From Bdellovibrio sp. (lineage in GTDB: Bacteria > Bdellovibrionota > Bdellovibrionia > Bdellovibrionales > Bdellovibrionaceae), in NCBI GenBank assembly GCA_020720425.1, contig DYOP01000014.1, forward strand, positions 1-34,081: a DNA stretch of 34,081 bases, in the 5' to 3' direction. Under the pieces are notes generated by a model, which did no database searches, was not told the DNA's origin, and saw only the letters and a list, made by a program, of their open reading frames with translations. Made by a program: the position numbers and the translations under genes. Shown here in pieces: positions 1 to 8,540 of the stretch (position 1 is its first letter; each line of letters opens with the position of its first letter).

Positions 1-242
1 CCTTGAATGTTACCACCAGAGCACGTAGCCAATAATTGAGTGTAGGCTTGGTCCACGTAATTTGTATTCCCAACAAAACCCATAACTACAAACTGCTCAG
101 CCCTTGCCTTGACGAGCTCTCCTTGGCTATATTGCCTGTAGGTCGGAGAAAAATCACTTACATGGGCCATATGCAAACTATGGGTGCAGCCCCCAAAAAA
201 TAGCATTATCAAACTTAAAAAAATAATTTTATTAATTTGCAT
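1..242 (-). CDS. Small lipoprotein, C-terminus cut by window edge
   Basis: The minus-strand frame opens with ATG at 240-242 and runs off the left edge. It starts MQINKIIFLSLIMLFFGGCT, a lipoprotein signal peptide with Cys at residue 19. A stretch near residue 62 (YVDQAYTQLLATCSGGNIQG) matches the layout of a conserved block in the next two genes: hydrophobic helix, then Cys, then Gly-rich turn. The start is 2 nt after the stop of the upstream gene, so it is probably translationally coupled and third in a three-gene lipoprotein cluster. No function is recognised. Export and lipidation are inferred from the signal peptide. Confidence 0.75.
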   Translation of the reverse strand, partial: MQINKIIFLSLIMLFFGGCTHSLHMAHVSDFSPTYRQYSQGELVKARAEQFVVMGFVGNTNYVDQAYTQLLATCSGGNIQ

Positions 243-244
243 TG

Positions 245-628
245 CTATTGCTCACTTTTAGCATTTAACAAGGCCTCTGTCGCGATCTTCGCATCAGAGG
301 TTTTATTGTTCAAACTATCCTTAACAGAAACACAAAATCCTGAAGCCGTAATTTGCTTTTTCCAGACAAAATACAAAAAGTAATTGATATTTTCGTCTTT
401 GGTTAAAAGTCCCGTTACCTGCCCATTAGGGCATTGTTTTTTTAAATCCTCAACTGCATCATCGACAAAATCATTATCAAAATTAAACCCTAAAAAAATA
501 ATTTTACTTTTTTCTGTTCGAACTTTTTTATTTCGCTCAGAGGGAATAGGGGTTAGCGAGACGCTATTAATAGAAGCACAACTGGATAAAAATAAAAAAA
601 CCGCCGAGCAAAAAATTGAACTTTTCAT
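245..628 (-). CDS. Small lipoprotein of the tandem paralogous trio
   Basis: This is a 127-aa protein with a type II signal peptide (MKSSIFCSAVFLFLSSCAS, Cys17 in LSSC), so it is probably anchored in the cell envelope. The C-terminal half contains DDAVEDLKKQCPNGQVTGLL followed about 30 residues later by TASGFCV. The upstream gene has the same pattern: helix, CP-x-G-x-VTGL, then a second Cys in a short strand. The two conserved Cys could form a disulfide. The ATG is 1 nt beyond the stop of the upstream gene. No family name is assigned; related small envelope proteins exist but I cannot place this one. Confidence 0.8.
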   Translation of the reverse strand: MKSSIFCSAVFLFLSSCASINSVSLTPIPSERNKKVRTEKSKIIFLGFNFDNDFVDDAVEDLKKQCPNGQVTGLLTKDENINYFLYFVWKKQITASGFCVSVKDSLNNKTSDAKIATEALLNAKSEQ

Positions 629-629
629 G

Positions 630-1058
630 TTAACTTCCCTTTTTAATTAAACAATATCCAGTTACCCTAACGATCTCACCCGAAATCACGGGATATTTTC
701 TGGTCTCTCGGACTGACATAAGCCCCGTTACCATGCCCGAAGGGCATTTTTCGTAGATAATCTGAATTAAGTTTTTTGCATAATCTTTTACGTAAACAGG
801 GTTTCCTGTTATTGGACCCATTTGAAATAAACTAATAAACGTAGCTATATTTTCTGCATCTTTAGATCCCTCTGCGCTTAAAAACGCCTTTGACAAAGCT
901 TTTGCCTCACCCAAATTGATGCCCATTTCATTTACTTTAATGTCGAAAGGCTTTTGCACATAATCGGGATGACTCGTAACCTCCCCAAGCTGCACATGAT
1001 GAAGCTGAGCACAAGAGAAGAAAAACAATAATAATATTGCGCTTATAAATTTTTTCAT
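630..1058 (-). CDS. Small lipoprotein, first gene of the tandem trio
   Basis: This 142-aa protein begins MKKFISAILLLFFFSCAQ, a lipoprotein signal with Cys16. Its C-terminal block (NLIQIIYEKCPSGMVTGLMS, then RVTGYCLIK) aligns by eye with the block in the downstream gene, so the two are likely ancient tandem duplicates. It is the promoter-proximal member, separated by about 200 bp from a divergent plus-strand lipoprotein gene. Function is unknown. Envelope location is inferred from the lipobox. Confidence 0.8.
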   Translation of the reverse strand: MKKFISAILLLFFFSCAQLHHVQLGEVTSHPDYVQKPFDIKVNEMGINLGEAKALSKAFLSAEGSKDAENIATFISLFQMGPITGNPVYVKDYAKNLIQIIYEKCPSGMVTGLMSVRETRKYPVISGEIVRVTGYCLIKKGS

Positions 1059-1094
1059 TACTGAAGTCTAAAAATAAAAAAATAAAACGTCAAC

Positions 1095-1149
1095 GTCACA
1101 AACATCAAAAATGTGACCCGCTATTTTCTACCATGACCTGCTGTGACCC
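1095..1149. promoter_or_regulatory. Direct repeats of TGTGACCC in a divergent intergenic region
   Basis: TGTGACCC occurs at 1112-1119 and again at 1142-1149, exactly 30 bp apart, in the region separating the leftward lipoprotein trio from the rightward barrel lipoprotein. GTCACA at 1095-1100 forms an inverted repeat with TGTGAC at 1112-1117. The three-turn spacing suits a regulator binding one DNA face. No regulator is identified, and chance is possible. Confidence 0.25.
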
Positions 1150-1259
1150 ATTGCAAAGCGCGCAGAAAGCACTATTTATATATAACCACTTCAAATACGA
1201 TATATTACAGCCTGTCTTCAAATAAGAAATCGAATTTTAAAATAGAGGGGAAGCGATTT

Positions 1260-1862
1260 ATGAAAAAAGTTTTGGCATTATTTAGCCTGGAGCTAGTTTT
1301 TTTATCAAGCTGTGCGATTGGGCCACTTGTTAGTCATGAAACGGCAAGGACTGTTGGTAAGTCTAATCACGAGCTTATCGGTGGTTACGGAGATGCCGGT
1401 TACGCATTTAAATGGAACTATGGTTTAAACGATAATTTAGACTTTGGCTTACATTTGGAAAGCCTAAGCATTGGCCTGAGAGCTAAATATGCTTTTATAA
1501 ACAATAAAGAAGGCTGGTCATTTGCAACAGCGCTTGGGACAGGATCATCACTGGGCGGCAGTCATTACTATGGTGATATTGTAGGAAGTTATTTAGTTGG
1601 ATCATGGGAGCCCTATGGAACAATCAGATTAGTTCATGTAACAACCGACCCCCTTGAACTGAAAGACACTGACACAGGTCAAATCAATTTTGTAGTTGCT
1701 TCTAGTGAATATAACTATGGGCAATTTATGATCGGCACAAGGTACTGGCTTAATCAAAATTGGCTATTATCTGTCGAAGCCTCTTCTTTGTTTACCGGTT
1801 CATCAGATTTTAACATCAGCAAGGGCATAATTGCAGGAGCCGCCTTAGGCTATAGATATTAG
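1260..1862 (+). CDS. Putative outer-membrane barrel lipoprotein
   Basis: This 200-aa protein starts at ATG 1260, preceded by GAGGGG about 10 nt upstream. The frame is open back to 1143, but that extension has no export signal, whereas MKKVLALFSLELVFLSSC is a normal lipoprotein signal with Cys18. The mature part is rich in alternating polar/aromatic strands with short Gly/Asn turns (for example NYGLNDNLDFGLHLESLSIGL) and ends in an aromatic residue (ALGYRY). This suggests a small beta-barrel or barrel-like fold. It is divergent from the lipoprotein trio and convergent with the 739-aa gene. No specific function is recognised. Confidence 0.75.
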   Translation: MKKVLALFSLELVFLSSCAIGPLVSHETARTVGKSNHELIGGYGDAGYAFKWNYGLNDNLDFGLHLESLSIGLRAKYAFINNKEGWSFATALGTGSSLGGSHYYGDIVGSYLVGSWEPYGTIRLVHVTTDPLELKDTDTGQINFVVASSEYNYGQFMIGTRYWLNQNWLLSVEASSLFTGSSDFNISKGIIAGAALGYRY

Positions 1863-1900
1863 GATATAAATTTTCGTCTCTAAAAATATTTTTTCGATAT

Positions 1901-4120
1901 TTAAAATTTGGGTGAAACTACTAAAGTCTCACCCTGATCAGCGCTAATAACTTGGGTCCAAAGGGCTAAAGAGGCATCATTTAAATTTTCTTCTTCTTGC
2001 TTGGCCACAACCATATCCATTCGGCCTGGGGTAACACCAAAAATCAAAAACCCTCCGCCCGCCACAGGCCTAAGAACCCTTTCTCCATTTTGATCAAAAT
2101 ATAATATTTCATATTTCTCATCCTGAAAAGCTAAAGAAACAGCTGCTACTGACTCTTGATAAAAGCCAATAAGAGTGGCCGAATCATCAGAGGCATTAAC
2201 CCTTTCAACTTGCTTAATATAATCAAGCCATTGCTTTTTAATAAGTGGCACAAAAATTTGATTTTGTTTTTTACTAAAAATATAAGTGGCCGTAAGATAA
2301 CCCTCAAGATCGGGGATAGCGGTAACATAAGACGCACTCGAGCTAGGGGTGACCATCTGTAAAGCGTGGCCATTAACCAATGTTTCAAATTCTATTTGCT
2401 GATGACTTAAAAGAGCGGCCTGTTTAGAGCCATCAAATGCATCAAAAACAAAAAGCTCTTGGGGTAGTAAGTTTTTTTGAATTTCAAAATTAACACTCGA
2501 TGAAATGTCTTTTTGAACATAGACATTGGTAACACCAATGGTTTGCCCTAAAGCATGAGCTTTTAGCGAATGCATACCCTCACTCAATCCTAAAATAATA
2601 AAATATCCATTAGCCAGGGTTCCCTGAGCATTTGCATTGGGCATAAAAGAATCATCTAAATAATAAACTTCTGCCCCCGATATATTTGATTCAATTTCAA
2701 TTTTTATACCCTCTTGAGATTTTTTTTGGTAACGAACCTGTCCTAATACCAGGGTTTTGATTGTTTTTAATTTTTCATCTTTGTCTTGATCCTGATAAAA
2801 AAGTGTAAATAAAGCTTGTGCATAATCTTCAGGAATTTGGGTTAACTCCATTTGTTCTTGACCAGAAATAACCGAAACAAGGGGTAAGTGACCTTCTGAC
2901 TCGAAATAAAAAACAGATTCAGATTGGGGATTTATATCAGAAATCACATTTCGGGCCAACAGGCCTGATCTTAATCCTTCATCTATGTTACCCGTAGCTT
3001 CGGTATCAGAAAAGGGAACAACCGCAACGGAGGCAGGTTTTTTTTTGCTATTTTCATTTTTTGAAACAAGTTCTTTTTGTCTTTTTGCATAACTGGAATT
3101 ATTTATATTACGTTCATTACTTTTACCGCTCACACGACTGGCATTGGCATTACTATAACCACGTCTATTATCTCCCCTATTTTGATGATTTATAGGAGCC
3201 GCAGGATAAAGTGATTTTACCGAAACCGTTGTTTGGTTCGGAAATATAGGAATTGTCATCCCCTCTCCGCCACCCCAAGGTATTGAGCCCTGGGCCACAG
3301 TCCTTCCTTCTTGGTCATGAACTTTTGCTACAATTTGACCGGCCCCATAGGGAACATCAACTGAGTAACCCGCCTGATCCCATCCAACGCTGACTTGGCC
3401 TAAACGTCTTTGATTTGACTTTTCATCTTGCCAATACACTTCGATATTTCGATCAGGCCCAAGAGCTGCGCCCTGCTTAAGCTCCAAAAATCCTTGTGAC
3501 TTATAATTTGCTTGTACAGGAGATTTCGAATTTTGAGACGGCAATGCTTTTAATGTTTGATTTCCATCATTTTGTGTATAGTGATTATTTGATTTATTAT
3601 TTTCTGCTCTTTTAAAAACCTGATCTCTAGACAAAACGGTATCACTTAAAGGTAAAAGATTATCATCAATAGGCAATAATTTTTTTGGCAAGGAGTTATC
3701 ATCTAATGATGACAACTTTATAGTGGGGATTAAATAATTAAATGAGCTATCTTTTGGTTTTTGAAAACCTAAAAGCATTTGATTTAAATCAACAACCCCC
3801 TGTTGATATTTGTTCGTCAAACCAGACTCTAAACGATCCATGTTACTCGGGCTATTTAAACTAATAGAACGAGTTAATCCCTGAGCGCTTAAGGTATCGC
3901 CGCTTTTTGCGTTTGAAATACCGCTTTCACTCGTCTCGGCATTTGAATGACTACTATTTTCGGTAAACACTTTTTGGGCTACTCGTGCGGGCGTCAGCCT
4001 TTTAAAATGAATTTTAACTGTTTTATCAAGACGAATGATCGGAGTATCATGAACCCGATAACAGGCCAGTAAAATAATAAAAAAACCAAGTAGGCTATAC
4101 TTTTGATGGGGGCTAAACAT
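1901..4120 (-). CDS. Large exported protein with duplicated beta domains
   Basis: This 739-aa protein has an N-terminal hydrophobic segment (residues 8-19) ending LLAC, so it is probably a lipoprotein with Cys20. Residues 45-210 are Ser/Asn-rich and look disordered. Residues about 215-290 look like a beta-sandwich (IEVYWQDEK, GQVSVGWDQAGYSVDVPYGAG). Two later segments resemble each other, ANGYFIILGLSEGMHSLKA and AGGGFLIFGVTPGRMDMVVA, and suggest a duplicated Ig-like or PEGA-like module. The gene lies 13 bp after the 139-aa lipoprotein at the end of the dap unit. No family is recognised. Its position behind dap and tal genes probably reflects cotranscription only. Confidence 0.75.
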   Translation of the reverse strand: MFSPHQKYSLLGFFIILLACYRVHDTPIIRLDKTVKIHFKRLTPARVAQKVFTENSSHSNAETSESGISNAKSGDTLSAQGLTRSISLNSPSNMDRLESGLTNKYQQGVVDLNQMLLGFQKPKDSSFNYLIPTIKLSSLDDNSLPKKLLPIDDNLLPLSDTVLSRDQVFKRAENNKSNNHYTQNDGNQTLKALPSQNSKSPVQANYKSQGFLELKQGAALGPDRNIEVYWQDEKSNQRRLGQVSVGWDQAGYSVDVPYGAGQIVAKVHDQEGRTVAQGSIPWGGGEGMTIPIFPNQTTVSVKSLYPAAPINHQNRGDNRRGYSNANASRVSGKSNERNINNSSYAKRQKELVSKNENSKKKPASVAVVPFSDTEATGNIDEGLRSGLLARNVISDINPQSESVFYFESEGHLPLVSVISGQEQMELTQIPEDYAQALFTLFYQDQDKDEKLKTIKTLVLGQVRYQKKSQEGIKIEIESNISGAEVYYLDDSFMPNANAQGTLANGYFIILGLSEGMHSLKAHALGQTIGVTNVYVQKDISSSVNFEIQKNLLPQELFVFDAFDGSKQAALLSHQQIEFETLVNGHALQMVTPSSSASYVTAIPDLEGYLTATYIFSKKQNQIFVPLIKKQWLDYIKQVERVNASDDSATLIGFYQESVAAVSLAFQDEKYEILYFDQNGERVLRPVAGGGFLIFGVTPGRMDMVVAKQEEENLNDASLALWTQVISADQGETLVVSPKF

Positions 4121-4133
4121 ACTTATAGGTTAA

Positions 4134-4553
4134 TTAGAAGGCTCTGAACGAGTCAACCGCGTTACGCTGCTCTCGACTTTTGGAAAGGTCTAGCTCAAGA
4201 TCTTTAGCAATTTGCTCAGCCATATCATCGTCTTCGCCATCATCTATATAATCAGGCCCATCTTTGATTTGAACAAATACCTGAACTAAGACAGAGTAAG
4301 GGCGACGAGTGCCAAGCACAGTAAACCTTGCATATAATCTTTCTTTTGAGGTCGTTGGATCAAAACTTTTACTTGGCTTTCTTGAAAAAAACTTAGTTTC
4401 GAATTGACGACGAGTTTCGCCAACGGTTCGAACTTCTCCTGAGATATTAACAATACTTGCTCTTATTTCGTCTAATGGCTGAGTAACAGGATCAACTTTG
4501 ACCCCCATCACACAGCCCGAAAAAAATAAGCTAATCAGTAACCTGAAAATCAC
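4134..4553 (-). CDS. Small lipoprotein coupled to transaldolase gene
   Basis: This 139-aa protein starts with GTG at 4551-4553, which overlaps the TGA of the transaldolase gene (GTGA, 4550-4553), so coupled translation is likely. The N-terminus [17 protein letters not shown] is a short lipoprotein signal with Cys14. The rest is soluble, with a predicted strand-rich centre ([22 protein letters not shown]) and an acidic stretch ([10 protein letters not shown]) near residue 105. It is followed 13 bp later by the 739-aa exported protein, and the two may act together at the envelope. Function is unknown. Confidence 0.8.
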   Translation of the reverse strand: MIFRLLISLFFSGCVMGVKVDPVTQPLDEIRASIVNISGEVRTVGETRRQFETKFFSRKPSKSFDPTTSKERLYARFTVLGTRRPYSVLVQVFVQIKDGPDYIDDGEDDDMAEQIAKDLELDLSKSREQRNAVDSFRAF

Positions 4554-5194
4554 TTATTTGATTTTTTATAATCAGTTAAAAATTGTTCTAACCCTTTATC
4601 TGTTAGGGGATGCTGGCATAGTTGCTGCATCACCTTATAAGGTATTGTTGAAATATGTGCCCCCATCAGCGCCCCTGTTAAAACATGCTGAGGCGAGCGA
4701 ATGCTGGCCACAAGCACTTCGGTAGAAAAACCATAATTATCATAAATTTGAATAATTTGCTCAATTAACCCCATCCCCTCATGACCAATATCATCAAGCC
4801 TTCCTACAAATGGCGAAACCATGGTAGCGCCTGCCTTTGCAGCAAGCAAAGCCTGAAGAGGCGAAAAACACAGAGTAACATTAGTTTTAATTTTTTCAGC
4901 TGTTAACTTTTTTACCGCTACAAGCCCCTCTTCGGTTAGAGGAATTTTAACAACAACATTGTCGGCAATTTTTGCAATTTCTAAACCCTCTTTATACATC
5001 CCCATAGCATCAAGTGCGATCACCTCTGCTGATACGGGACCTGATATAATTTTAGTGATTTCTTTAATGAGTTCGGGCTGTGAACGACCCGTTTTAGCAA
5101 CCAAAGAAGGATTTGTGGTAACACCATCTACCCAGCCACGTTCATGAGCTTTTTTGATTTCTTCGATGTCTGCTGTGTCGATAAAAAATTTCAT
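4550..5194 (-). CDS. tal: Transaldolase, small TalC/MipB-type
   Basis: This 214-aa protein matches the short transaldolase / fructose-6-phosphate aldolase family. It shows the N-terminal [20 protein letters not shown], the GVTTNPSL motif (residues 24-31) and the Schiff-base lysine Lys83 in [11 protein letters not shown]. The family transfers or cleaves dihydroxyacetone units in the non-oxidative pentose phosphate pathway. Whether it is a transaldolase or an F6P aldolase cannot be settled by eye. The ATG abuts the dapB stop with no gap, so it belongs to the dap unit. A ribulose-phosphate epimerase elsewhere in the window belongs to the same pathway. Confidence 0.92.
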   Translation of the reverse strand: MKFFIDTADIEEIKKAHERGWVDGVTTNPSLVAKTGRSQPELIKEITKIISGPVSAEVIALDAMGMYKEGLEIAKIADNVVVKIPLTEEGLVAVKKLTAEKIKTNVTLCFSPLQALLAAKAGATMVSPFVGRLDDIGHEGMGLIEQIIQIYDNYGFSTEVLVASIRSPQHVLTGALMGAHISTIPYKVMQQLCQHPLTDKGLEQFLTDYKKSNK

Positions 5195-5932
5195 TTATGC
5201 TTCCCCCTTTGAAAGTTTATCATTTATGTAGTCATCTATTTTATAAACACCCTTTGGCTTAGCCACAAGCCATTCTGCAACTTTAACAGCCCCCGTCGCA
5301 AATAATTGTCGGCTCATAGCTCGATGCTCTAAAATAAGCATTTCATCTTGCCCCATAGCTAAAACCCTGTGATCCCCAAATACCCCGCCCCCTCTAATCG
5401 AAACAGGAAAAGGGATGAGGCCTTTTTTATCACTTGGTAACTGGGCACTCAAAGCATCTTGCAAAAGTTTAGCCGTCCCGGATGGGGCATCTTTTTTTTG
5501 GTTATGGTGAATTTCTTCGATTTGAAAATCAAACTCCTCCGAAAAATGAGCCAATTGCGAGACCAGTTGTTTTAAAATAGCAATCCCCAAACTAAAATTA
5601 GGACTCCAAAAACAAGGAACACTTTGGCCAAGTTCAAATAATAAATCAAAAGACAAATCTGAGTAACCTGTTACCCCCGAAACAAGAGGCTTACGATACT
5701 CTTTAACCGCCTCAATGACATGAGGTAAGGCTTGGGGCAAAGAAAAATCAAAAATAATATCAGCATTTTTAATTAGCTCGTCACGCCAAGATGATCCCAC
5801 ATGAGCGTAGCCCTCTAGGGTAACATTTTCTCGAGAGCTAAAACCCCAGTAACTGCTGTGCCCCCTTTTTTGAGACGCTATAGCTATTTCTTTTCCCATC
5901 TTTCCGGAAGCGCCAAAAACTGCTATTTTCAT
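5195..5932 (-). CDS. dapB: 4-hydroxy-tetrahydrodipicolinate reductase
   Basis: This 245-aa protein has the family's NAD(P)-binding loop at the N-terminus (GASGKMG, residues 7-13) and the signature EIHHNQKKDAPSGTA (about residues 140-154) with catalytic His and substrate-binding Lys. It reduces the dapA product in lysine and diaminopimelate synthesis. The ATG overlaps the dapA stop in an ATGA tetranucleotide (5929-5932). Length is slightly short of the common 265-270 aa but no motif is missing. Confidence 0.96.
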   Translation of the reverse strand: MKIAVFGASGKMGKEIAIASQKRGHSSYWGFSSRENVTLEGYAHVGSSWRDELIKNADIIFDFSLPQALPHVIEAVKEYRKPLVSGVTGYSDLSFDLLFELGQSVPCFWSPNFSLGIAILKQLVSQLAHFSEEFDFQIEEIHHNQKKDAPSGTAKLLQDALSAQLPSDKKGLIPFPVSIRGGGVFGDHRVLAMGQDEMLILEHRAMSRQLFATGAVKVAEWLVAKPKGVYKIDDYINDKLSKGEA

Positions 5933-6771
5933 TTGATTAAGCCTTCAAGGGCCAATGCCTCTTTTAGTTTTTGAACCACAAGGGGACTTGCTTCGACTAA
6001 AGGCAATCGGCACTCGGGAGATTGAATTTGCCCCATCAAATAAAGCGCCATTTTTACAGGGATCGGATTGGCCTCAAGATAAATGGATTTAATTAAAGGC
6101 AAATGGGCTTTGATCTGACCACTCGAAAAAGCTTGGGGCAAAAGATGAGAAGCGACTGAAATAATTCCCTGCCCTCCGACTTTTAAAAACTCCTCATAAC
6201 TCTCATCATCTCCTGATAACAACTCTAAACTTTGGTGACATTGTTTAAAAATTTGCTCGGCAAAATCAATTTTACCACTGGCCTCTTTGATCGCAACAAT
6301 TTGAGGATGCTCTGATAATTTTTTAATTGTTTCAATTTCTAAACTCACAACCGTACGCCCTGGAACATTATATAATATATTGGGAACATGAGTCGCATCG
6401 GCTACCGCCTTAAAATGCTCGAGCAAACCCCTTTGAGGAGGCTTGTTATAATAAGGTGTTACCACTAAAAGGCCCTCGGCCCCCCAGGCTTGGGCCTTTT
6501 GAGCCGCTTGTATGGTTGTGCGGGTATTGTTTGTACCCACGCCCACGATCAATGGCACTTGGGGGCCTGCCGTTTGCCTAACGAAAAAAAATATTTTCTC
6601 AACTTCATCAGGCTCTAAAGTTGGGCTTTCGGCCGTTGTTCCATTAACAACAAACCCCCGCACTCCCCGTTCAATTTGAAATAAGACAAGACGTTTTAAA
6701 GATTCAAAATCAACTTCCTGATTTTTAAAAGGCGTTACCAATGCCGTAAATACACCATTAAAATAGCTCAT
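5929..6771 (-). CDS. dapA: 4-hydroxy-tetrahydrodipicolinate synthase
   Basis: This 280-aa TIM-barrel aldolase condenses pyruvate with aspartate semialdehyde. The motifs are intact: GTTAES near residues 44-49, Tyr134 and Arg139 in YNVPGRT, and the Schiff-base Lys162 in IVAIKEASG. It overlaps dapF by ATGA at 6768-6771 and dapB by ATGA at 5929-5932, so the three proteins are probably made from one message. The order dapF-dapA-dapB places three lysine/DAP steps together. dapD, dapL and lysA are not in the window. Confidence 0.97.
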   Translation of the reverse strand: MSYFNGVFTALVTPFKNQEVDFESLKRLVLFQIERGVRGFVVNGTTAESPTLEPDEVEKIFFFVRQTAGPQVPLIVGVGTNNTRTTIQAAQKAQAWGAEGLLVVTPYYNKPPQRGLLEHFKAVADATHVPNILYNVPGRTVVSLEIETIKKLSEHPQIVAIKEASGKIDFAEQIFKQCHQSLELLSGDDESYEEFLKVGGQGIISVASHLLPQAFSSGQIKAHLPLIKSIYLEANPIPVKMALYLMGQIQSPECRLPLVEASPLVVQKLKEALALEGLIK

Positions 6772-7589
6772 ACCTCAACCTCCATAGAAAAATCATGCGT
6801 TACCATACCCTTAAGCTCAATTCGGGTATCATCAATAAATTTAACCTCAAGCTGTCCCCCAGGCATAAAAATAGTGTGCACCAAAAGCTCAGGACTTATT
6901 TGCTTAGACCACAGGGCTGCCGCAACCGCCCCTGTGCCACAAGACAGAGTAAAATCTTCAACCCCTCTTTCAAAGGTAACAGCTTCTAGCTCACCGGGGG
7001 CTTTATGCTCGACAAAGGTAACATTAGAGCCTTCCATTGAAATTTCTTTATCATGTCTTAAATGCTTTGCAAGCTCGTAGTCAGGATCACTTTCGACAAC
7101 CACATGAGGCACGCCCGTATTTAAAAAATCAAATTCAATCGAAATTTGATTCCAGCTTAGCACTTGATCCCACTTACCCCCAAGATGACCTAAATCCCAA
7201 GATGCGCTGGGCGCTTGATCCTTTTTGCTTTGTAAATCAACATTTCCGATTTGCGTTTTTAATTTAATTTTATTTTGATTATAAAATTTTTCAAAAAAAA
7301 GGGCCACGGCCCTTGCTGCGTTTCCGCACATATCAGCGGGTGACCCATCAGAATTATAAAAATCCCAACTTGCTTCTAAAGGCTCTTCTGATTTTAATTT
7401 ATTTTTTTGGTCTAAATTATTTTTTAAGTATGAAATAAAAATAAACCCATCGGTCTGAAATCCCACTATATTTTGACACAGATTTTTAACAAGATTTGGT
7501 CTTTCGATTTTTTCAAAAGGAAAGTCATTCAAATCTAAAATAAAAAATGTGTTACCTGTTGAAGTCCAGCGAGTTAAATGAATATTCAT
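6768..7589 (-). CDS. dapF: Diaminopimelate epimerase
   Basis: This 273-aa protein has both catalytic cysteines of the family: Cys88 in NSDGSPADMCGNAARA and Cys217 in LSCGTGAVA. It converts LL- to meso-diaminopimelate for peptidoglycan and lysine. The start ATG overlaps the stop of a 50-aa lipoprotein gene in an ATGA, the arrangement often seen for lptM-dapF pairs. A Lys-rich loop around residues 55-72 is longer than in many homologues. Confidence 0.96.
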   Translation of the reverse strand: MNIHLTRWTSTGNTFFILDLNDFPFEKIERPNLVKNLCQNIVGFQTDGFIFISYLKNNLDQKNKLKSEEPLEASWDFYNSDGSPADMCGNAARAVALFFEKFYNQNKIKLKTQIGNVDLQSKKDQAPSASWDLGHLGGKWDQVLSWNQISIEFDFLNTGVPHVVVESDPDYELAKHLRHDKEISMEGSNVTFVEHKAPGELEAVTFERGVEDFTLSCGTGAVAAALWSKQISPELLVHTIFMPGGQLEVKFIDDTRIELKGMVTHDFSMEVEV

Positions 7590-7738
7590 TCGTGTTCACC
7601 TTTTTGAATGGGCGCAATTTGAGGACTCCCCGTACCGATAAATGCGGGCTCTTGGGGCGGCTGAGGCTCTCCTCGCACACCACAACTTAAAGTAATAAAT
7701 CCCCCTATTAAAAGTAACAAGACCTGAGCCACTCTCAT
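7586..7738 (-). CDS. LptM-like small lipoprotein upstream of dapF
   Basis: This 50-aa ORF starts with ATG at 7736-7738 and is preceded by AGGAG 8 nt upstream. It encodes MRVAQVLLLLIGGFITLSCG, a lipoprotein signal with Cys19. The short mature tail starts CGVRGEPQPPQEPAFIGTG and is Pro-rich. Its stop overlaps the dapF start (ATGA). In proteobacteria the YifL/LptM family is a roughly 50-70 aa lipoprotein encoded just before dapF; it has a CGxxGxxxxP-like mature start and helps LptD mature. The match in length, motif and position supports the call, but sequence identity is low, so LptM function is inference. Confidence 0.75.
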   Translation of the reverse strand: MRVAQVLLLLIGGFITLSCGVRGEPQPPQEPAFIGTGSPQIAPIQKGEHE

Positions 7739-7766
7739 GATTTTTCTCCTCGCACCTGCTCACTAG

Positions 7767-7794
7767 TTTATAATTGCAAATCATTTCTAAGCAA
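7767..7794 (-). promoter_or_regulatory. Sigma70-like promoter for the lptM-dapFAB unit
   Basis: Read on the minus strand, TTGCTT (7789-7794) and TATAAA (7767-7772) are separated by 16 bp. They lie about 30 bp before the SD and start of the LptM-like gene. They sit in the 73-bp gap after lipB, so the dap unit can be read independently of lipB. Confidence 0.5.
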
Positions 7795-7811
7795 ATACAA
7801 ATGATCTTCTT

Positions 7812-8504
7812 TTAAGTAGGACTATTTGTAAGACAAAGGCGAGCCCTAATTGCCTCAGCTATCTGGGATTTAAGCTTAACCATGAGTTGATCCCGATCCT
7901 TTTGCCCAACCCCAACCAAAGCCTCTAGGCTAATCATAATCTGCGGTTCATACCCACAGGGCCTAAGTCCCTGAAAAGCCAAGGGATCTTGAAAAACATT
8001 TAATGCCATACCATGAAAAGTAATCCAGTGGCGAACCCCTACCCCCAGTGAGGCAATTTTACGCCCTTCAATCCAAACCCCTGTATCTTCGAGCGAGGCG
8101 CTGGGAGCTTTTTGAGAACCACTTGTTACCAATTTTCCATAGGCTTTGATATCGTATAAAGCTAAGACATCAATCATAGCTCTCTCTAAGGATCTCATAT
8201 ACCAGCCAATATCTTGTTTTGTTTTTAATTCTGAATGTTTTAAATTATAGATGGGGTATATAACTAATTGCGAGGGACCATGATAGGTCGCCCGCCCTCC
8301 CCGATTGACCTCTATGGTTTTACCGGCCCATCCACATAAATCAGAGGGTGCTGTTTTACGGCCCAAAGTAACAACCTCTGGATGAGAACAAAAAACTAAA
8401 AACCCAGGGCTTTGTTCATGATACACTTGCTCCACTAGCTCTAACTGCCTAGCGTAAGCCTGTTCATAATCAATAAGACCCCAGTCGATGATGGTTAAAC
8501 ACAT
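7812..8504 (-). CDS. lipB: Lipoyl(octanoyl) transferase LipB
   Basis: This is a 230-aa protein. The hallmark TLGRKTAP, then EVNRGGRATYHGPSQLVIYP, then the catalytic Lys region (RKIASLGVGVRHWITFHGMA) and the catalytic Cys in RPCGYEP are all present. It moves octanoate from acyl carrier protein to lipoyl domains of 2-oxoacid dehydrogenases, which ties it to lpdA in this window. The frame is open to a TTG at 8514-8516, but ATG at 8502-8504 fits the family start better. Neither start has a strong SD. Confidence 0.95.
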   Translation of the reverse strand: MCLTIIDWGLIDYEQAYARQLELVEQVYHEQSPGFLVFCSHPEVVTLGRKTAPSDLCGWAGKTIEVNRGGRATYHGPSQLVIYPIYNLKHSELKTKQDIGWYMRSLERAMIDVLALYDIKAYGKLVTSGSQKAPSASLEDTGVWIEGRKIASLGVGVRHWITFHGMALNVFQDPLAFQGLRPCGYEPQIMISLEALVGVGQKDRDQLMVKLKSQIAEAIRARLCLTNSPT

Positions 8505-8540
8505 TTTTATATCCAATTAAAACCGTTACCGTGGCTATCT

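Noticed and set aside
1143-1259. Extended start of the barrel lipoprotein
   Set aside because: The extra 39 residues would hide the lipoprotein signal peptide. The ATG at 1260 has an SD.
7596-7784. 62-aa minus-strand ORF overlapping the LptM-like gene
   Set aside because: It is in another frame, lacks a recognisable motif, and overlaps a better-supported lipoprotein frame with an SD and signal peptide.
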